Below the pieces are notes generated by a model that was not told the DNA's origin, searched no databases, and saw only the letters and a list, made by a program, of their open reading frames with translations. From Rhodoglobus vestalii (GTDB lineage: Bacteria; Actinomycetota; Actinomycetes; Actinomycetales; Microbacteriaceae), in the NCBI RefSeq assembly GCF_006788895.1, contig NZ_VFRA01000001.1:1550001-1614000 (forward strand): 64,000 bases of DNA. The letters are read 5' to 3'. This document shows, one piece after another, positions 19,289-27,669 of the stretch (positions within the stretch are counted from its first letter, which is position 1; every line of letters starts with the position of its first letter). Both the position numbers and the translations under genes were made by a program.

Positions 19289-19351
19289 GCACCCCAGCCT
19301 AGGGGCAGACAGCGCAGCGTTGGCTGCGAATACCAGACCGGTGGAGAGCCC

Positions 19352-19357
19352 TACTAT
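19352..19357 (+). promoter_or_regulatory. -10 hexamer TACTAT of the MFS gene (leaderless)
   Basis: TACTAT ends 6 nt before the ATG at 19364. With the usual 6-7 nt from -10 to +1, transcription would start at or next to the A of the ATG. No Shine-Dalgarno sequence is present. No convincing -35. Confidence 0.5.
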
Positions 19358-19363
19358 TGAGCA

Positions 19364-20734
19364 ATGACCGCCTCTGCCTCTTCTGCGGCGACCCCGCAGT
19401 ATCCCCACGGTCTCAACCACCGTCAGGTGCTCTCCTGGCGGAACGCCATTGCAACGCTATTTACTCTTGCCGGATTCTCTTTTGCGAGCTGGGTGGGTCG
19501 CATCCCGACCGTGCGCGACACCTTCGATGCAACCCATTCCGAAATTGGCATACTGCTCCTTGGCCTCGCTACCGGATCCATCCTTGGGCTCCTTGTTGCC
19601 GGTCGACTGGTCGAACGCTGGGGTGCCCGTGTGGTCGTCGGGGTCTGTATGCTGGTGTTCTTCGCCGCCCTTGCCGCGACCGGAATCACCGTAGGGGTTC
19701 TCGGAAGTTTCGTCGGAGCCGTGTTCACGCTTGCCGTTCTCGGCGTTTCCTTCAGCACCTACGACGTTGCGATCAACCTGTCGGGCGCCGCAAATGAACG
19801 CCTCCTCAAACGCTCTACACTGCCGATTTTGCACGGCTTCTACAGCCTCGGCACAATGATCGGCGCAGGGTTTGGTGCGGCAGCAGAAGTGCTTCACATT
19901 CCGCTGGCCCTGCACCTCATTGTAGTGGCGGCGATCGCATTCGTCACCGGACTTAGTGTGCTGCGCTTCGTGCTGCCCGAGACTCTGGCGGATGCCCCAC
20001 CCAACACCCAAGAAATGGCAATCGCCTCGGGGGCAATGTCAGCCCCCAAGGTGCGGAGTGTCTGGCGCGAACCGCGCACGCTCGTTATCGGCGTCATCGT
20101 GCTGGGAATGGCCTTTGCCGAAGGTACTGCCGTCGACTGGCTGGCCCTCGCTATGGTCGACGGTTATGACGTCGACAACGCCCTCGGCACCCTCATCTTT
20201 GGCGTCTTCGTCACCGCGATGACCGCGACACGATTCTTAGGCGTCCGTGCCCTTGACCGTTTCGGGCGAGTACCGGTGTTGCGCACCTCCGCCGGTTTCG
20301 CAGCCCTCGGGTTGCTGCTCGTAATTTTCTCGCCCTCGGTTGCTTTCGCCATCATCGGAACCGCACTCTGGGGTGCCGGCGCCGCCCTCGGTTTTCCCGT
20401 AGGAATCTCCGCCGCTGCCGATGACCCCAAGCGCGCGACCGCCCGCGTCACCGCCGTCGCCACCATCGCCTACGGCGCAACACTCATCGGGCCCCCCATG
20501 ATCGGTGTCCTCAGCGACTACGTCGGAGTGCTCAACGCACTGCTCGTCATCGTTGTGCTCACCGTGCTCTCCGGGCTGCTCTCCCCTGCCGCCCGCGAAC
20601 TGGCGGGCCGCCACTCCCACACCGCACCCGACTTCGCGTCGCCGGGTACGACATCCGCGGCGATCATTCTTGCCACGTCAGAGCTGCAGGTTATTTCGGC
20701 GGACGACACTCCCCCACCCGCCGCACACCGTTAG
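19364..20734 (+). CDS. MFS transporter
   Basis: 456 residues with about twelve hydrophobic segments and a hydrophilic tail of some 40 residues. The MFS loop motif between helices 2 and 3 appears as GLLVAGRLVERWGAR, and the matching second-half loop is ATRFLGVRALDRFGRVPVL. FASWVGRIPTVRDTFDATHSEIG in outline resembles the YbjJ/fucose-permease-like branch of the superfamily. The substrate cannot be read from the sequence. Its stop codon (TAG, 20732-20734) is part of the -10-like hexamer of nucS downstream. Confidence 0.88.
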   Translation: MTASASSAATPQYPHGLNHRQVLSWRNAIATLFTLAGFSFASWVGRIPTVRDTFDATHSEIGILLLGLATGSILGLLVAGRLVERWGARVVVGVCMLVFFAALAATGITVGVLGSFVGAVFTLAVLGVSFSTYDVAINLSGAANERLLKRSTLPILHGFYSLGTMIGAGFGAAAEVLHIPLALHLIVVAAIAFVTGLSVLRFVLPETLADAPPNTQEMAIASGAMSAPKVRSVWREPRTLVIGVIVLGMAFAEGTAVDWLALAMVDGYDVDNALGTLIFGVFVTAMTATRFLGVRALDRFGRVPVLRTSAGFAALGLLLVIFSPSVAFAIIGTALWGAGAALGFPVGISAAADDPKRATARVTAVATIAYGATLIGPPMIGVLSDYVGVLNALLVIVVLTVLSGLLSPAARELAGRHSHTAPDFASPGTTSAAIILATSELQVISADDTPPPAAHR

Positions 20735-20737
20735 GCT
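20732..20737 (+). promoter_or_regulatory. -10 hexamer TAGGCT of nucS (leaderless)
   Basis: TAGGCT ends 6 nt before the nucS GTG at 20744. It includes the TAG stop of the MFS gene. The spacing matches leaderless actinobacterial promoters. No -35 could be picked. Confidence 0.45.
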
Positions 20738-20743
20738 CGTGGA

Positions 20744-21439
20744 GTGCGCCTTGTCATAGCCCGATGCTCCGTTGATTACGCGGGCCGTCTCAGTGCCCAC
20801 TTGCCGTTGGCCACACGATTGCTGCTGTTGAAGTCCGACGGCAGTGTGCTGGTGCACTCCGATGCACTCTCCTATAAACCTCTCAATTGGATGAGCCCCC
20901 CGTGCGTGCTCTCCACCCTTGAACCTGAGACTGAGCAGTCGGATGCCGGTGTCACCGAAATCTGGAAGGTCGCCCACACCAAGTCGGCTGACATGCTCAT
21001 CGTCTCGATTCACGAAATCCTGCACGACTCCAGCCACGAGCTGGGCGTCGACCCTGGACTGCAAAAGGATGGCGTCGAGGCTCACCTGCAGAAGTTGCTA
21101 GCGGAGCACATCGACCTTTTGGGCGACGGTTACCACCTTGTGCGCCGCGAATACATGACGGCGATTGGGCCGGTCGATATTCTCGCCACCGACGACAAGG
21201 GCGCGAGCGTCGCTGTGGAGATTAAGCGCCGCGGCGACATTGATGGTGTTGAGCAGTTGACCCGCTACCTCGAGTTGATGAACCGCGACCCGCTGCTGGC
21301 TCCGGTTGCTGGGGTGTTTGCGGCCCAGGAAATCAAGCCACAGGCACGCACCCTCGCGAAGGATCGCGGCATCCGCTGTGTGCTGTTGGACTATGACGAG
21401 CTGCGTGGACTCGACGACCCCAACATGCGATTGTTCTAG
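20744..21439 (+). CDS. nucS: Mismatch-specific endonuclease NucS/EndoMS
   Basis: 231 residues, full length. NucS cuts both strands at G-T, G-G and T-T mismatches and gives actinobacteria, which lack MutS/MutL, a mismatch-repair pathway; it works with the beta clamp. The N-terminal dimerisation domain starts [16 protein letters not shown], and [20 protein letters not shown] is typical. The C-terminal RecB-like nuclease shows the catalytic set in [13 protein letters not shown] and [20 protein letters not shown] (Asp, Glu, Lys). The C-terminus NMRLF resembles a clamp-binding tail. GTG start, probably leaderless. Confidence 0.95.
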   Translation: MRLVIARCSVDYAGRLSAHLPLATRLLLLKSDGSVLVHSDALSYKPLNWMSPPCVLSTLEPETEQSDAGVTEIWKVAHTKSADMLIVSIHEILHDSSHELGVDPGLQKDGVEAHLQKLLAEHIDLLGDGYHLVRREYMTAIGPVDILATDDKGASVAVEIKRRGDIDGVEQLTRYLELMNRDPLLAPVAGVFAAQEIKPQARTLAKDRGIRCVLLDYDELRGLDDPNMRLF

Positions 21440-21469
21440 ATTCTGCCGCGCGGCCTAGGGTTGAGACAA

Positions 21470-22132
21470 ATGGCTAATAACTGGACCTGCATTCTCATTG
21501 ACCTTGATGGCACGATCGCCGATTCGGCACCCGGAATCACGACCTCGCTCGCTTTCATGTTTGAGGAGTTGGGTTACCCCGTTCCCTCGCAGGAAGAACT
21601 CGTGGCCTATGTTGGCCCGCCGATGCTCGACTCTTTTCGTGACCGCGCCGGGTTCACCTCGGTCGAATCCGCCCAGGCATTGTCGGTGTACCGCCGCCAC
21701 TACATTGACGGCAATAACGCGCACGGCAGCGACATTTTCCCCGGCATGGCCGAGGTGCTGAAAACGCTGCATGCGAGCGGGATCCCGTTGTCGCTGGCAA
21801 CCTCGAAGCCCGAGTTTCCGGCATCCGTAATTTTGGATCACGCCAACCTCACCCAGTATTTTCGGGTGATGGCGGGTGCCTCAATCGATGAGATCCGCAG
21901 TGCCAAAAAAGATATCGTCGCCGAAGCGCTCACGCGCCTGACAATGATCGGCGCCGACGTCAGCAACCCGGTGATGATTGGCGACCGCGACTATGACATC
22001 GAGGGCGCAGCAGAGCACGGCGTCCCCACCATTTATGTTGACTGGGGTTACGGCAATCCGGGTGAGTCAGAAGGATCGCTTGCGGTTGTTTCGACGGCAG
22101 AAGAGTTGCTGCCGCTGTTGCTTCCTGGTTAG
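21470..22132 (+). CDS. HAD-superfamily hydrolase, phosphoglycolate-phosphatase-like
   Basis: 220 residues from the ATG at 21470 (AGGG 9 nt upstream; TAGGGT at 21456-21461 could instead be a leaderless -10). HAD motif I is LIDLDGTIADS, motif II is SLATSKPE, the motif III lysine lies in SAKKDIVAEAL, and motif IV is MIGDRDYDIEGA. The helical cap between motifs I and II (ITTSLAFMFEELGYPVP) puts it with Gph-type C1-capped phosphatases. The substrate is uncertain. Its stop overlaps the stop of the convergent oxidoreductase by four bases (TTAG). Confidence 0.9.
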   Translation: MANNWTCILIDLDGTIADSAPGITTSLAFMFEELGYPVPSQEELVAYVGPPMLDSFRDRAGFTSVESAQALSVYRRHYIDGNNAHGSDIFPGMAEVLKTLHASGIPLSLATSKPEFPASVILDHANLTQYFRVMAGASIDEIRSAKKDIVAEALTRLTMIGADVSNPVMIGDRDYDIEGAAEHGVPTIYVDWGYGNPGESEGSLAVVSTAEELLPLLLPG

Positions 22133-23220
22133 CGGGCGAGGCTCTCCACGATGCGGCCGTAAACCCACGGCAGTCGCGCGGCGAGCGGCACGATTGTGCG
22201 GCGCAGCGGTGAGTTGGCTGCTGCCACAAGTCCGGTGGTGAGCATCCGAAAGTCGCGGGTGATGCGACGCCATTCGCGTTCGTACCGTTCCGGTTCACCG
22301 CCCACGATGCACTCAATCGCGGCCCGTGCCTCGGCAAGTCCCAACCTCAGTCCCTCGCCAGTGATCGCGTCAACATACCCGGCAGCATCGCCGACGAGCA
22401 GCACTCGGCCGGCCCGCTGACCACGAGTATTTTGCAAGAGTGGCCCGGCACCGCGAGAGCTCGATGCTGACGGTGCGTCGCGAAGTCGTTCCGCGAGCGC
22501 CGGCACGCTGGCCAAGGCCTCCTCAAACGACGTTCCCCGCCGCCCCAACACGGCGACGCCGATCTCCGTGTCGCCGACCGGGGTGATGTATACCTCTGCA
22601 TTGGGCGCCCAGTGCACCTCAACGAGATCACTCCACGGGGCAACCTCAAAGTGTTGCCGGATGCCGAACCGCCGAGAATCTTTGTGCCTCACGCGGCGAG
22701 GGCGCGTGGCCAGGCCAACCAGCTCACGCACTGTGGAAAGTAGACCATCGCAGCCGAGCATCCACCGTCCCTCAATGGTGCGACCATCTACCAGCTGCGC
22801 GGATACCGCGCCAACCAGGTCGCCGTCACTCTGCCTGCCGTCTCTTTGCTCTACCGCCTCGACCTTGCCGTGTTCAACCCGCACCCCGAGCTCGGCGGCC
22901 CTTTCGGTGAGCGCCCGGTGCAGTTCGGTGCGGCGAACGCCGAGGGCAGTGTCCCCGGAGAAGCGGTGTTCGGCGGTGCGCTTGCCATTCTGGTAGCTGA
23001 TGCCTGCGATGGTTCGTCCGTGCGGGTGCACGCCGAGGGCGGTGAGTTCTGCCACAGCGCCGGGCATGACGCCTTCGCCGCAGGCTTTGTCGATGGTGCC
23101 GGGGCGGGGTTCGATGACGAGGGCGGTGAGGCCGCGCATCCGCGCGTTGATTGCAGCGGCGAGACCGATCGGCCCGCCACCGACAACGATTACGTCGACA
23201 ATCTCGCCCAACTCAGTCAT
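22129..23220 (-). CDS. FAD-dependent oxidoreductase of the geranylgeranyl reductase/aromatic hydroxylase type
   Basis: 363 residues from the ATG at 23220, whose ATGA overlaps the methyltransferase stop. The GxGxxG-type motif is VIVVGGGPIGLAAAINARMRG at about 10-30; KACGEGVMPGAVAEL and the second FAD motif RVLLVGDAAGYVDAITGEGLRLGLAEAR are typical of group A flavoprotein hydroxylases. As the fourth gene of the doxX-PKS-methyltransferase set, a likely job is hydroxylation or oxidation of the polyketide ring, as SrsC does in Streptomyces griseus; that assignment is inference. It ends in a 4-nt tail-to-tail overlap with the HAD gene. Confidence 0.88.
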   Translation of the reverse strand: MTELGEIVDVIVVGGGPIGLAAAINARMRGLTALVIEPRPGTIDKACGEGVMPGAVAELTALGVHPHGRTIAGISYQNGKRTAEHRFSGDTALGVRRTELHRALTERAAELGVRVEHGKVEAVEQRDGRQSDGDLVGAVSAQLVDGRTIEGRWMLGCDGLLSTVRELVGLATRPRRVRHKDSRRFGIRQHFEVAPWSDLVEVHWAPNAEVYITPVGDTEIGVAVLGRRGTSFEEALASVPALAERLRDAPSASSSRGAGPLLQNTRGQRAGRVLLVGDAAGYVDAITGEGLRLGLAEARAAIECIVGGEPERYEREWRRITRDFRMLTTGLVAAANSPLRRTIVPLAARLPWVYGRIVESLAR

Positions 23221-23747
23221 GGTGTCAGTTCGCGCAGGGCGCGGTTTTCGGTCGGAATGCGGAACACCAGCAGCAGCACCGCATTGAGTACGGTGAACAC
23301 GATCGCGGTCACCCACGCGGTGTGCACGAGCGGCAGCGCAATGCCCTCGATCGCAACAACGAGGTAGTTGGGGTGCGGCAGCCAGGTCAGTCGGTAGGGT
23401 CCGCGGTTCTGCACACGTCCGGCACCGGGAACAACGATCACGCGCGTGTTCCACTGGGCGCCGAGCGAGCTGATGATCCAGTAGCGGGCGGCTTGGCTCA
23501 GCAGGGTGATGATGAGCATCGGAATTCCGAGCCACAGCAGAAAGGGCCGGTCAGCGATGATCACTTCGGCGACGCACGCGATCAGCAGGCCGGTATGCAG
23601 GGTGACCATCCACGGAAAGTGTGTCTGCCCATACTCACGGCCACCTCGTTCGAAGGCTGCGGCGGCATTGCGTTTCGAGATGCGCAACTCATAGAGGCGT
23701 TCCATGCCGGTGCCGAGCACGAGGGCAATGTAGGCGATCACGCTCAT
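23217..23747 (-). CDS. Isoprenylcysteine carboxylmethyltransferase-family membrane methyltransferase
   Basis: 176 residues from the ATG at 23747, with ATGA overlaps at both ends. It has four or five hydrophobic segments. The SAM-binding core of the ICMT family is seen in RYWIISSLGAQWNTRVIVVPG and GPYRLTWLPHPNYLVVAIEGIALPL, in particular the RHPxY-like LPHPNYL. Bacteria do not carry prenylcysteine substrates of the eukaryotic type; homologues beside type III PKS genes (BpsB in Bacillus subtilis) methylate alkylpyrones, and the same use is likely here. Confidence 0.88.
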   Translation of the reverse strand: MSVIAYIALVLGTGMERLYELRISKRNAAAAFERGGREYGQTHFPWMVTLHTGLLIACVAEVIIADRPFLLWLGIPMLIITLLSQAARYWIISSLGAQWNTRVIVVPGAGRVQNRGPYRLTWLPHPNYLVVAIEGIALPLVHTAWVTAIVFTVLNAVLLLVFRIPTENRALRELTP

Positions 23748-24838
23748 GTTGGCCACTCCAGCAGAACAAATTCGGCACTCACGCCGGGGCCGAGAGCAAA
23801 AGCGAGGGCGCGGCTTCCTGGTGCCGGTGCGGGGTCGGCGTTCATGGCGTCCGCGAGCACATGCAGCACGGCTGCCGACGACAGGTTTCCGACCCGGGCG
23901 AGGCAGTCCCAACTGCTCTGCAAATCTGTGCGCTCTAACCCGAGCGAGGTTTCGAACGCTTCAAGCACTCGCGGGCCACCCGGATGCGCCAGCCAGGTGT
24001 CGACATCCGCAATCGCTAGTTCATTCCGCCCCAGAAAATCGTCGACCTCGAGGGGGAAGCTGTTCTGAATCACGTCGGCAACGCCCGCGGTGAGCACAAT
24101 TTCGAAGCCGGTGCCGCCCACATTCCAGCCGATCACGTCGTAGCTGTCGGCGATGAAGGTGCTGCGGGTGTCGACGATACGTGGTCCGGGTTCGCTGCGG
24201 TTCTCCCCCACCATCACGACGGCGGCCGCTCCATCACCGAAGAGTCCGGTGGCAACAAAGTTGGCCATGGTTTGGTCACCGCGTTGCAGGGTGAGTGAGC
24301 ACAGCTCGACGCTCAACACGACGCCGACCTCATCGGGATGCCCAACCAAATAGTCATGCACACGGGCCAGGCCCGCGGCCCCCGCCACACAGCCCAAGCC
24401 GAATGAAGGAACCCGTTTCACGTCGGGCCGTAACCCCAACCGAGGAATCAGCAGCGCGTCTACTGAGGGTGCCGAAACCCCGGTGACGGAAGTGAAGAAG
24501 ACGAAGTCAACATCGCTGGGCGTGAGTCCGGCATCCGCGAGCGCCGTCGTTAATGCACGGTCGAGCAGGTCGGTGGCAACACGAATGAACTCGTTGTTGC
24601 TTTCCCGAAAGCTGCCCAGGTCGCGGTAACACTCAATGGGCAGTGCGGTGTGCCGACGTTGGATGCCGCTAGCGCCATGCATTCGCTCGATAACACGGTG
24701 ATGTGAGGGGGTGGCTGACAGCAGCGGCGCAAGCTCTGCGGTGATTTCCGCCTGGGTGTAACTGTGGTCCGGCACAACCGGAGCCACTGCCGCGATTCTG
24801 CTCATGCTGCGACTCTGCTCATTCAGTGAAGTTATCAC
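23744..24838 (-). CDS. Type III polyketide synthase (chalcone-synthase-like)
   Basis: 364 residues from a GTG at 24838 (GTGA overlap with doxX stop); an ATG at 24805 (MSRIAAVAP) is equally reasonable. The thiolase-fold catalytic triad is present: Cys150 in SFGLGCVAGAAG, His285 in WLAHPGGPRVLEAFE and Asn318 in RVGNLSSAAVLHVL. FFTSVTGVSAPSVDALLI and TGLFGDGAAAVVMVG are family signatures. It condenses an acyl-CoA starter with malonyl-CoA, probably giving alkylpyrones or alkylresorcinols. The starter cannot be read from the sequence. Coupled to the methyltransferase downstream. Confidence 0.94.
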   Translation of the reverse strand: MITSLNEQSRSMSRIAAVAPVVPDHSYTQAEITAELAPLLSATPSHHRVIERMHGASGIQRRHTALPIECYRDLGSFRESNNEFIRVATDLLDRALTTALADAGLTPSDVDFVFFTSVTGVSAPSVDALLIPRLGLRPDVKRVPSFGLGCVAGAAGLARVHDYLVGHPDEVGVVLSVELCSLTLQRGDQTMANFVATGLFGDGAAAVVMVGENRSEPGPRIVDTRSTFIADSYDVIGWNVGGTGFEIVLTAGVADVIQNSFPLEVDDFLGRNELAIADVDTWLAHPGGPRVLEAFETSLGLERTDLQSSWDCLARVGNLSSAAVLHVLADAMNADPAPAPGSRALAFALGPGVSAEFVLLEWPT

Positions 24839-25365
24839 GCACTGAGGTCACGTCTGCCATTGCGGCGAGCCGCACGCCACAGACGCCACGCGCGCCAGGC
24901 ACCGGTCGACCACAGCGCCCAGATGACAAGCACGGGTTGGAATGGCATCCGGATCCAACGCTTCAGGTCGGTGTCGAGTCCGAGGGAGTCAACCTGGTTC
25001 ACGAGTTGTGAAATGTTGCCCGGATAAATGGCAACGAAGAAGGCTGCGGCTACCCAGCCGACCGTGGTGCGGTATTTCCGCGAAAAGATGAGGGCACTAC
25101 CGAGGACGATTTCGACGACACCGGATGCGACCACAACGAAATCCTTGTCGAACGGTTGCCAGTCCGGTACCTGCCCTTGGAACGCTTCACGCGAGACAGT
25201 GAGATGACTTATCCCGGCGAATATGAGCGAGGCGCCAAGCGCGATGCGTCCCACCCGGCGGCCGATGCGGCTTGCGCGGGAGGGCTCGTTAACGTCGCTG
25301 ACCTCCGTGCCGGCGGTTGGCTCGGTGGATGCGGCCGGCTGTGCACGGTCTGGTGTCTGATCCAT
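24835..25365 (-). CDS. DoxX-like membrane protein
   Basis: 176 residues from the ATG at 25365. After about 35 disordered residues, four membrane segments follow: IALGASLIFAGISHL, VVASGVVEIVLGSALIF, VGWVAAAFFVAIYPG and MPFQPVLVIWALW. The DoxX layout, with AGISHL and EIVLG motifs, is clear. It is the first gene of the PKS set and overlaps the PKS start by 4 nt. Its biochemical role is not known; DoxX-like proteins often accompany quinone or lipid redox genes, which fits a phenolic-lipid operon. Confidence 0.85.
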   Translation of the reverse strand: MDQTPDRAQPAASTEPTAGTEVSDVNEPSRASRIGRRVGRIALGASLIFAGISHLTVSREAFQGQVPDWQPFDKDFVVVASGVVEIVLGSALIFSRKYRTTVGWVAAAFFVAIYPGNISQLVNQVDSLGLDTDLKRWIRMPFQPVLVIWALWSTGAWRAWRLWRAARRNGRRDLSA

Positions 25366-25458
25366 CCGCCTATTGTGGTGGGTTGGGCTTGGTATCTGCC
25401 GAGTGTGCGGTCGGCCTGCCGGTGGTCGGGGCCGGATGCTCGGGTGCACACTGGGGGA

Positions 25459-25908
25459 ATGACTGAACCCTCTGCCTCGCCCTCCGCCGCGTCATCGCCT
25501 GCCTCATCGCCGTCTGACCCGTCACCCGACGTGGGGGTGACATCTCCGACGGCAGTCCGCGATCGCCCCTCGCTTCTTCGCCATTGGAACGCCACCGCGG
25601 TCACGTTCGCAATCCTCGCGATTCTCGGCTTAGTCGGCACTTGGATCTTCAACATCTTGGCGATCGTGCAAATGCGCGACTTCCTCGGTGACTGGTTCGG
25701 CAGCGGCCCGGCCGTGAACTCATTGGGTGTCGACCTGTTGGTGGTGGCGGTGGCGGGCAGCATCCTGATCATCATCGAGGCACGCAGGCTCGGGATGAAG
25801 CGGGCCTGGCTCTATATCGTGCTCTCGGGCATCACGGCCTTTGCGTTCACCTTCCCCCTGTTCCTCGCAATGCGTGAGCGCAAGCTGGTGGAGTTGGGAC
25901 GGCGCTGA
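25459..25908 (+). CDS. DUF2834-type membrane protein
   Basis: 149 residues from the ATG at 25459, preceded by a G run. The first 40 residues are Ser/Pro/Ala-rich. Three membrane segments follow: AVTFAILAILGLVGTWIFN, LGVDLLVVAVAGSILIII and AWLYIVLSGITAFAFTFPLFL. The EARRLGMKRAW motif and the ending LAMRERKL are the hallmarks of DUF2834. Divergent from doxX, with 93 bp between starts. Function unknown. Confidence 0.8.
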   Translation: MTEPSASPSAASSPASSPSDPSPDVGVTSPTAVRDRPSLLRHWNATAVTFAILAILGLVGTWIFNILAIVQMRDFLGDWFGSGPAVNSLGVDLLVVAVAGSILIIIEARRLGMKRAWLYIVLSGITAFAFTFPLFLAMRERKLVELGRR

Positions 25909-25964
25909 CAGGGCACCGTAGCTATCCCCCCGTGCGCAGCTGAGGATTTTGGCCCGCCACCGGG

Positions 25965-27200
25965 CTAGCTGGGCTTGCGAGCCCACTGTCCGGAATTGCC
26001 GGGCATGCCGAGATCGCCGCGCCGCTTCTGAGCGGAGCGTCTTGTGGGTGGCGGTGTTTGCGTCTGAGAACCGTCGGGGGCCATCGCGAGTGCCCGGTCT
26101 CGATTGGGTCCGGCGAGTGCGCGCTTTGATGCTTCAGCAGCTTCGCGGGAAATGCCATAGTCGTTAGCGATCTTTATCCAGTCAGCGGTGCGATCAGCAA
26201 CATCGCGGATGATCCCCTCGGCGTCATCAGGTGTGAGCCGAAATATGTCATGGCAATCACGTAGTTCACGGATGTCGCGCCCAAACTGTTCTCCACCATT
26301 AACGATGGGAGTTGCCTCGACTTGCTCAGGGCGGCGATCGGGTTCGAGGTCAAACACTGGAGACAACGTCCAGCCATCGTGCCTGCGAAGGAAACCATGG
26401 TTGCGAAAGTGGTCGTTTTTGGTGGTCAGGGAGTGGGCGCTAATGTAGCCAACACGCCGCTCGTTTTCGCGGTCAAAACGGCGCGTGAGAAGGATTGATC
26501 GTGACTCCGTGAGGCGCACAAGTTCGAATTCTGGGGTCTGAACTCCTGCTCTGCGGGCAAGGGCTAGCGCGGTCGCTTCCCACGCCATCGGTTCAGAGAA
26601 TTCGGTTTCACGGGCAAACTTTGCCATCCATAGTTCGCCTTTATGCCTCACTATCGCCTTCGGGCGCGCACCCCCAGCGCTGGTGCCCGCTTCGATGAGA
26701 ATCTGAAGCTCGTCTTCTGTTTCTTAGCCTTCCTCGAAAGCGAGCGCGGCAACCACGATCTTCTCCAGGTCATGCACTTCGACTATGGGGTGATTGCGAG
26801 CACCGAGGTAGGTTTCTTGGGCATCCGAGAAACGAAGGATTCCTTGTTGCGTGACGTCGTTGACGTGCGCGAGAAAGTCGAAAGTTGTGCGGGCTTGTGT
26901 TCCGGCGCGAATGATTCGCTTTCTCCACGCGTCGGGCATCGAGTCCCCGAGCGCTCCGAGCGTTTCGCGCCCAGCCCAGGTTCGAATGGGGCCGCCCGTG
27001 CGACGCATGTCGGGTGAGAGGTCGTAGCCCCGTGGATCGGTGAGGTAGCGATCGGTGTCTAGAAAAACGAGTGAAGCGGAAGCGGAGCTGATCACGCTTT
27101 CACCGGCAACAGTTCCTGCCTGAATTTCTTCGCCGTCAGGTAAGACGACATGAGCGGTAGCACTGGTGAGTTGTTCCGCCAACGCTATTATCCGTTCCAC
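25965..27200 (-). pseudogene. hipA: hipA-like Ser/Thr kinase toxin gene, broken by a nonsense codon and an internal deletion
   Basis: Two leftward open stretches, 27200-26724 and 26651-25965, are in the same frame and joined by 24 sense codons; the only interruption is a TAA at 26726-26724. The peptide on either side (AALAFEEG, stop, ETEDELQILIEAGTSAGGARPKA) is continuous with actinobacterial HipA, and a GAA-to-TAA change would explain it. Further on, GYISAHSLTTKND is followed at once by HFRNHGFLRR; in intact HipA proteins the helical segment before the catalytic loop (usually near 45-60 residues) lies between these blocks, so an in-frame deletion seems to have removed it. The kinase is therefore very probably inactive. 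The gene overlaps hipB by 13 nt. Confidence 0.85.
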
Positions 27201-27472
27201 TTCTGCACGACAGGAGTTCGCACTCTTTCGACGCTGGCGCGGGCGAGGTTGCGGGAGCCAAAGTCGCTTGAAATCGGATCGGAGGCATCAACCACCGGCC
27301 CAAGGATGCCCACGGTGCGCATGATGGCGAGAAGATTCTCTGATGACGTGGAGCGCCCTGCTTCTATTGCACGAAGGGTGTCACGAGATACCCCTGCCCG
27401 CTCTGCCGCTATCTGTGCGGTGAGGCCAGAAATTTTGCGCCACGATCGAATGCTGCGATCCAGACGTGCCAT
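27188..27472 (-). CDS. hipB: HipB-like HTH antitoxin
   Basis: 94 residues. An XRE/Cro-type helix-turn-helix spans about residues 17-60: LTAQIAAERAGVSRDTLRAIEAG is the two-helix unit, followed by SENLLAIMRTVGIL. The C-terminal 30 residues are polar and would reach the partner kinase. The frame is intact, unlike that of hipA, so repressor activity may be kept after loss of the toxin. GGGAG abuts the ATG with almost no spacing, which would make a weak ribosome site. Directly repeated CACTAAA boxes upstream are likely operator sites. Confidence 0.88.
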   Translation of the reverse strand: MARLDRSIRSWRKISGLTAQIAAERAGVSRDTLRAIEAGRSTSSENLLAIMRTVGILGPVVDASDPISSDFGSRNLARASVERVRTPVVQKWNG

Positions 27473-27534
27473 CTCCCTGTCGAGTGCCGCACTCTGCGCT
27501 GCCGTGTGTACGCTCCTATGTTCCCTCGTGGTCT

Positions 27535-27595
27535 TCTATAGTGCTGCGTGGTTCAGTCACTAAAGCACTTTATGGGGGTTTTTCTCGGCACTAAA
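27535..27595 (-). promoter_or_regulatory. Probable hipBA promoter with operator repeats
   Basis: On the - strand, TATAGA (27540-27535) is a fair -10. TTTAGTG occurs twice in direct orientation (27595-27589 and 27564-27558), 31 bp apart, close to three helical turns. On the + strand TAGTG at 27539-27543 forms an inverted repeat with CACTA at 27558-27562 across 14 bp and overlaps the -10. This arrangement suits autorepression by HipB. Confidence 0.5.
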
Positions 27596-27669
27596 TAATT
27601 TACGGCTCATCACGACCTCCAGCGGCTCAGTACGGAAGACCCCGCAGAAAGAAGTGGGAGAATTGTCCA

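Noticed and set aside
22129..23535. Longer flavoprotein start at 23535
   Set aside because: The first 105 codons overlap the methyltransferase in another frame and are His/Arg/Pro-rich; ATGA coupling supports 23220.
25952..25965. Hairpin GCCCG/CGGGC between the DUF2834 gene and hipA as a terminator
   Set aside because: Stem of 5 bp with no T run in either direction.
26724..27200. Separate small gene for the hipA N-terminal half
   Set aside because: The following sequence is in the same frame with HipA similarity on both sides of one stop codon, so it is one broken gene.
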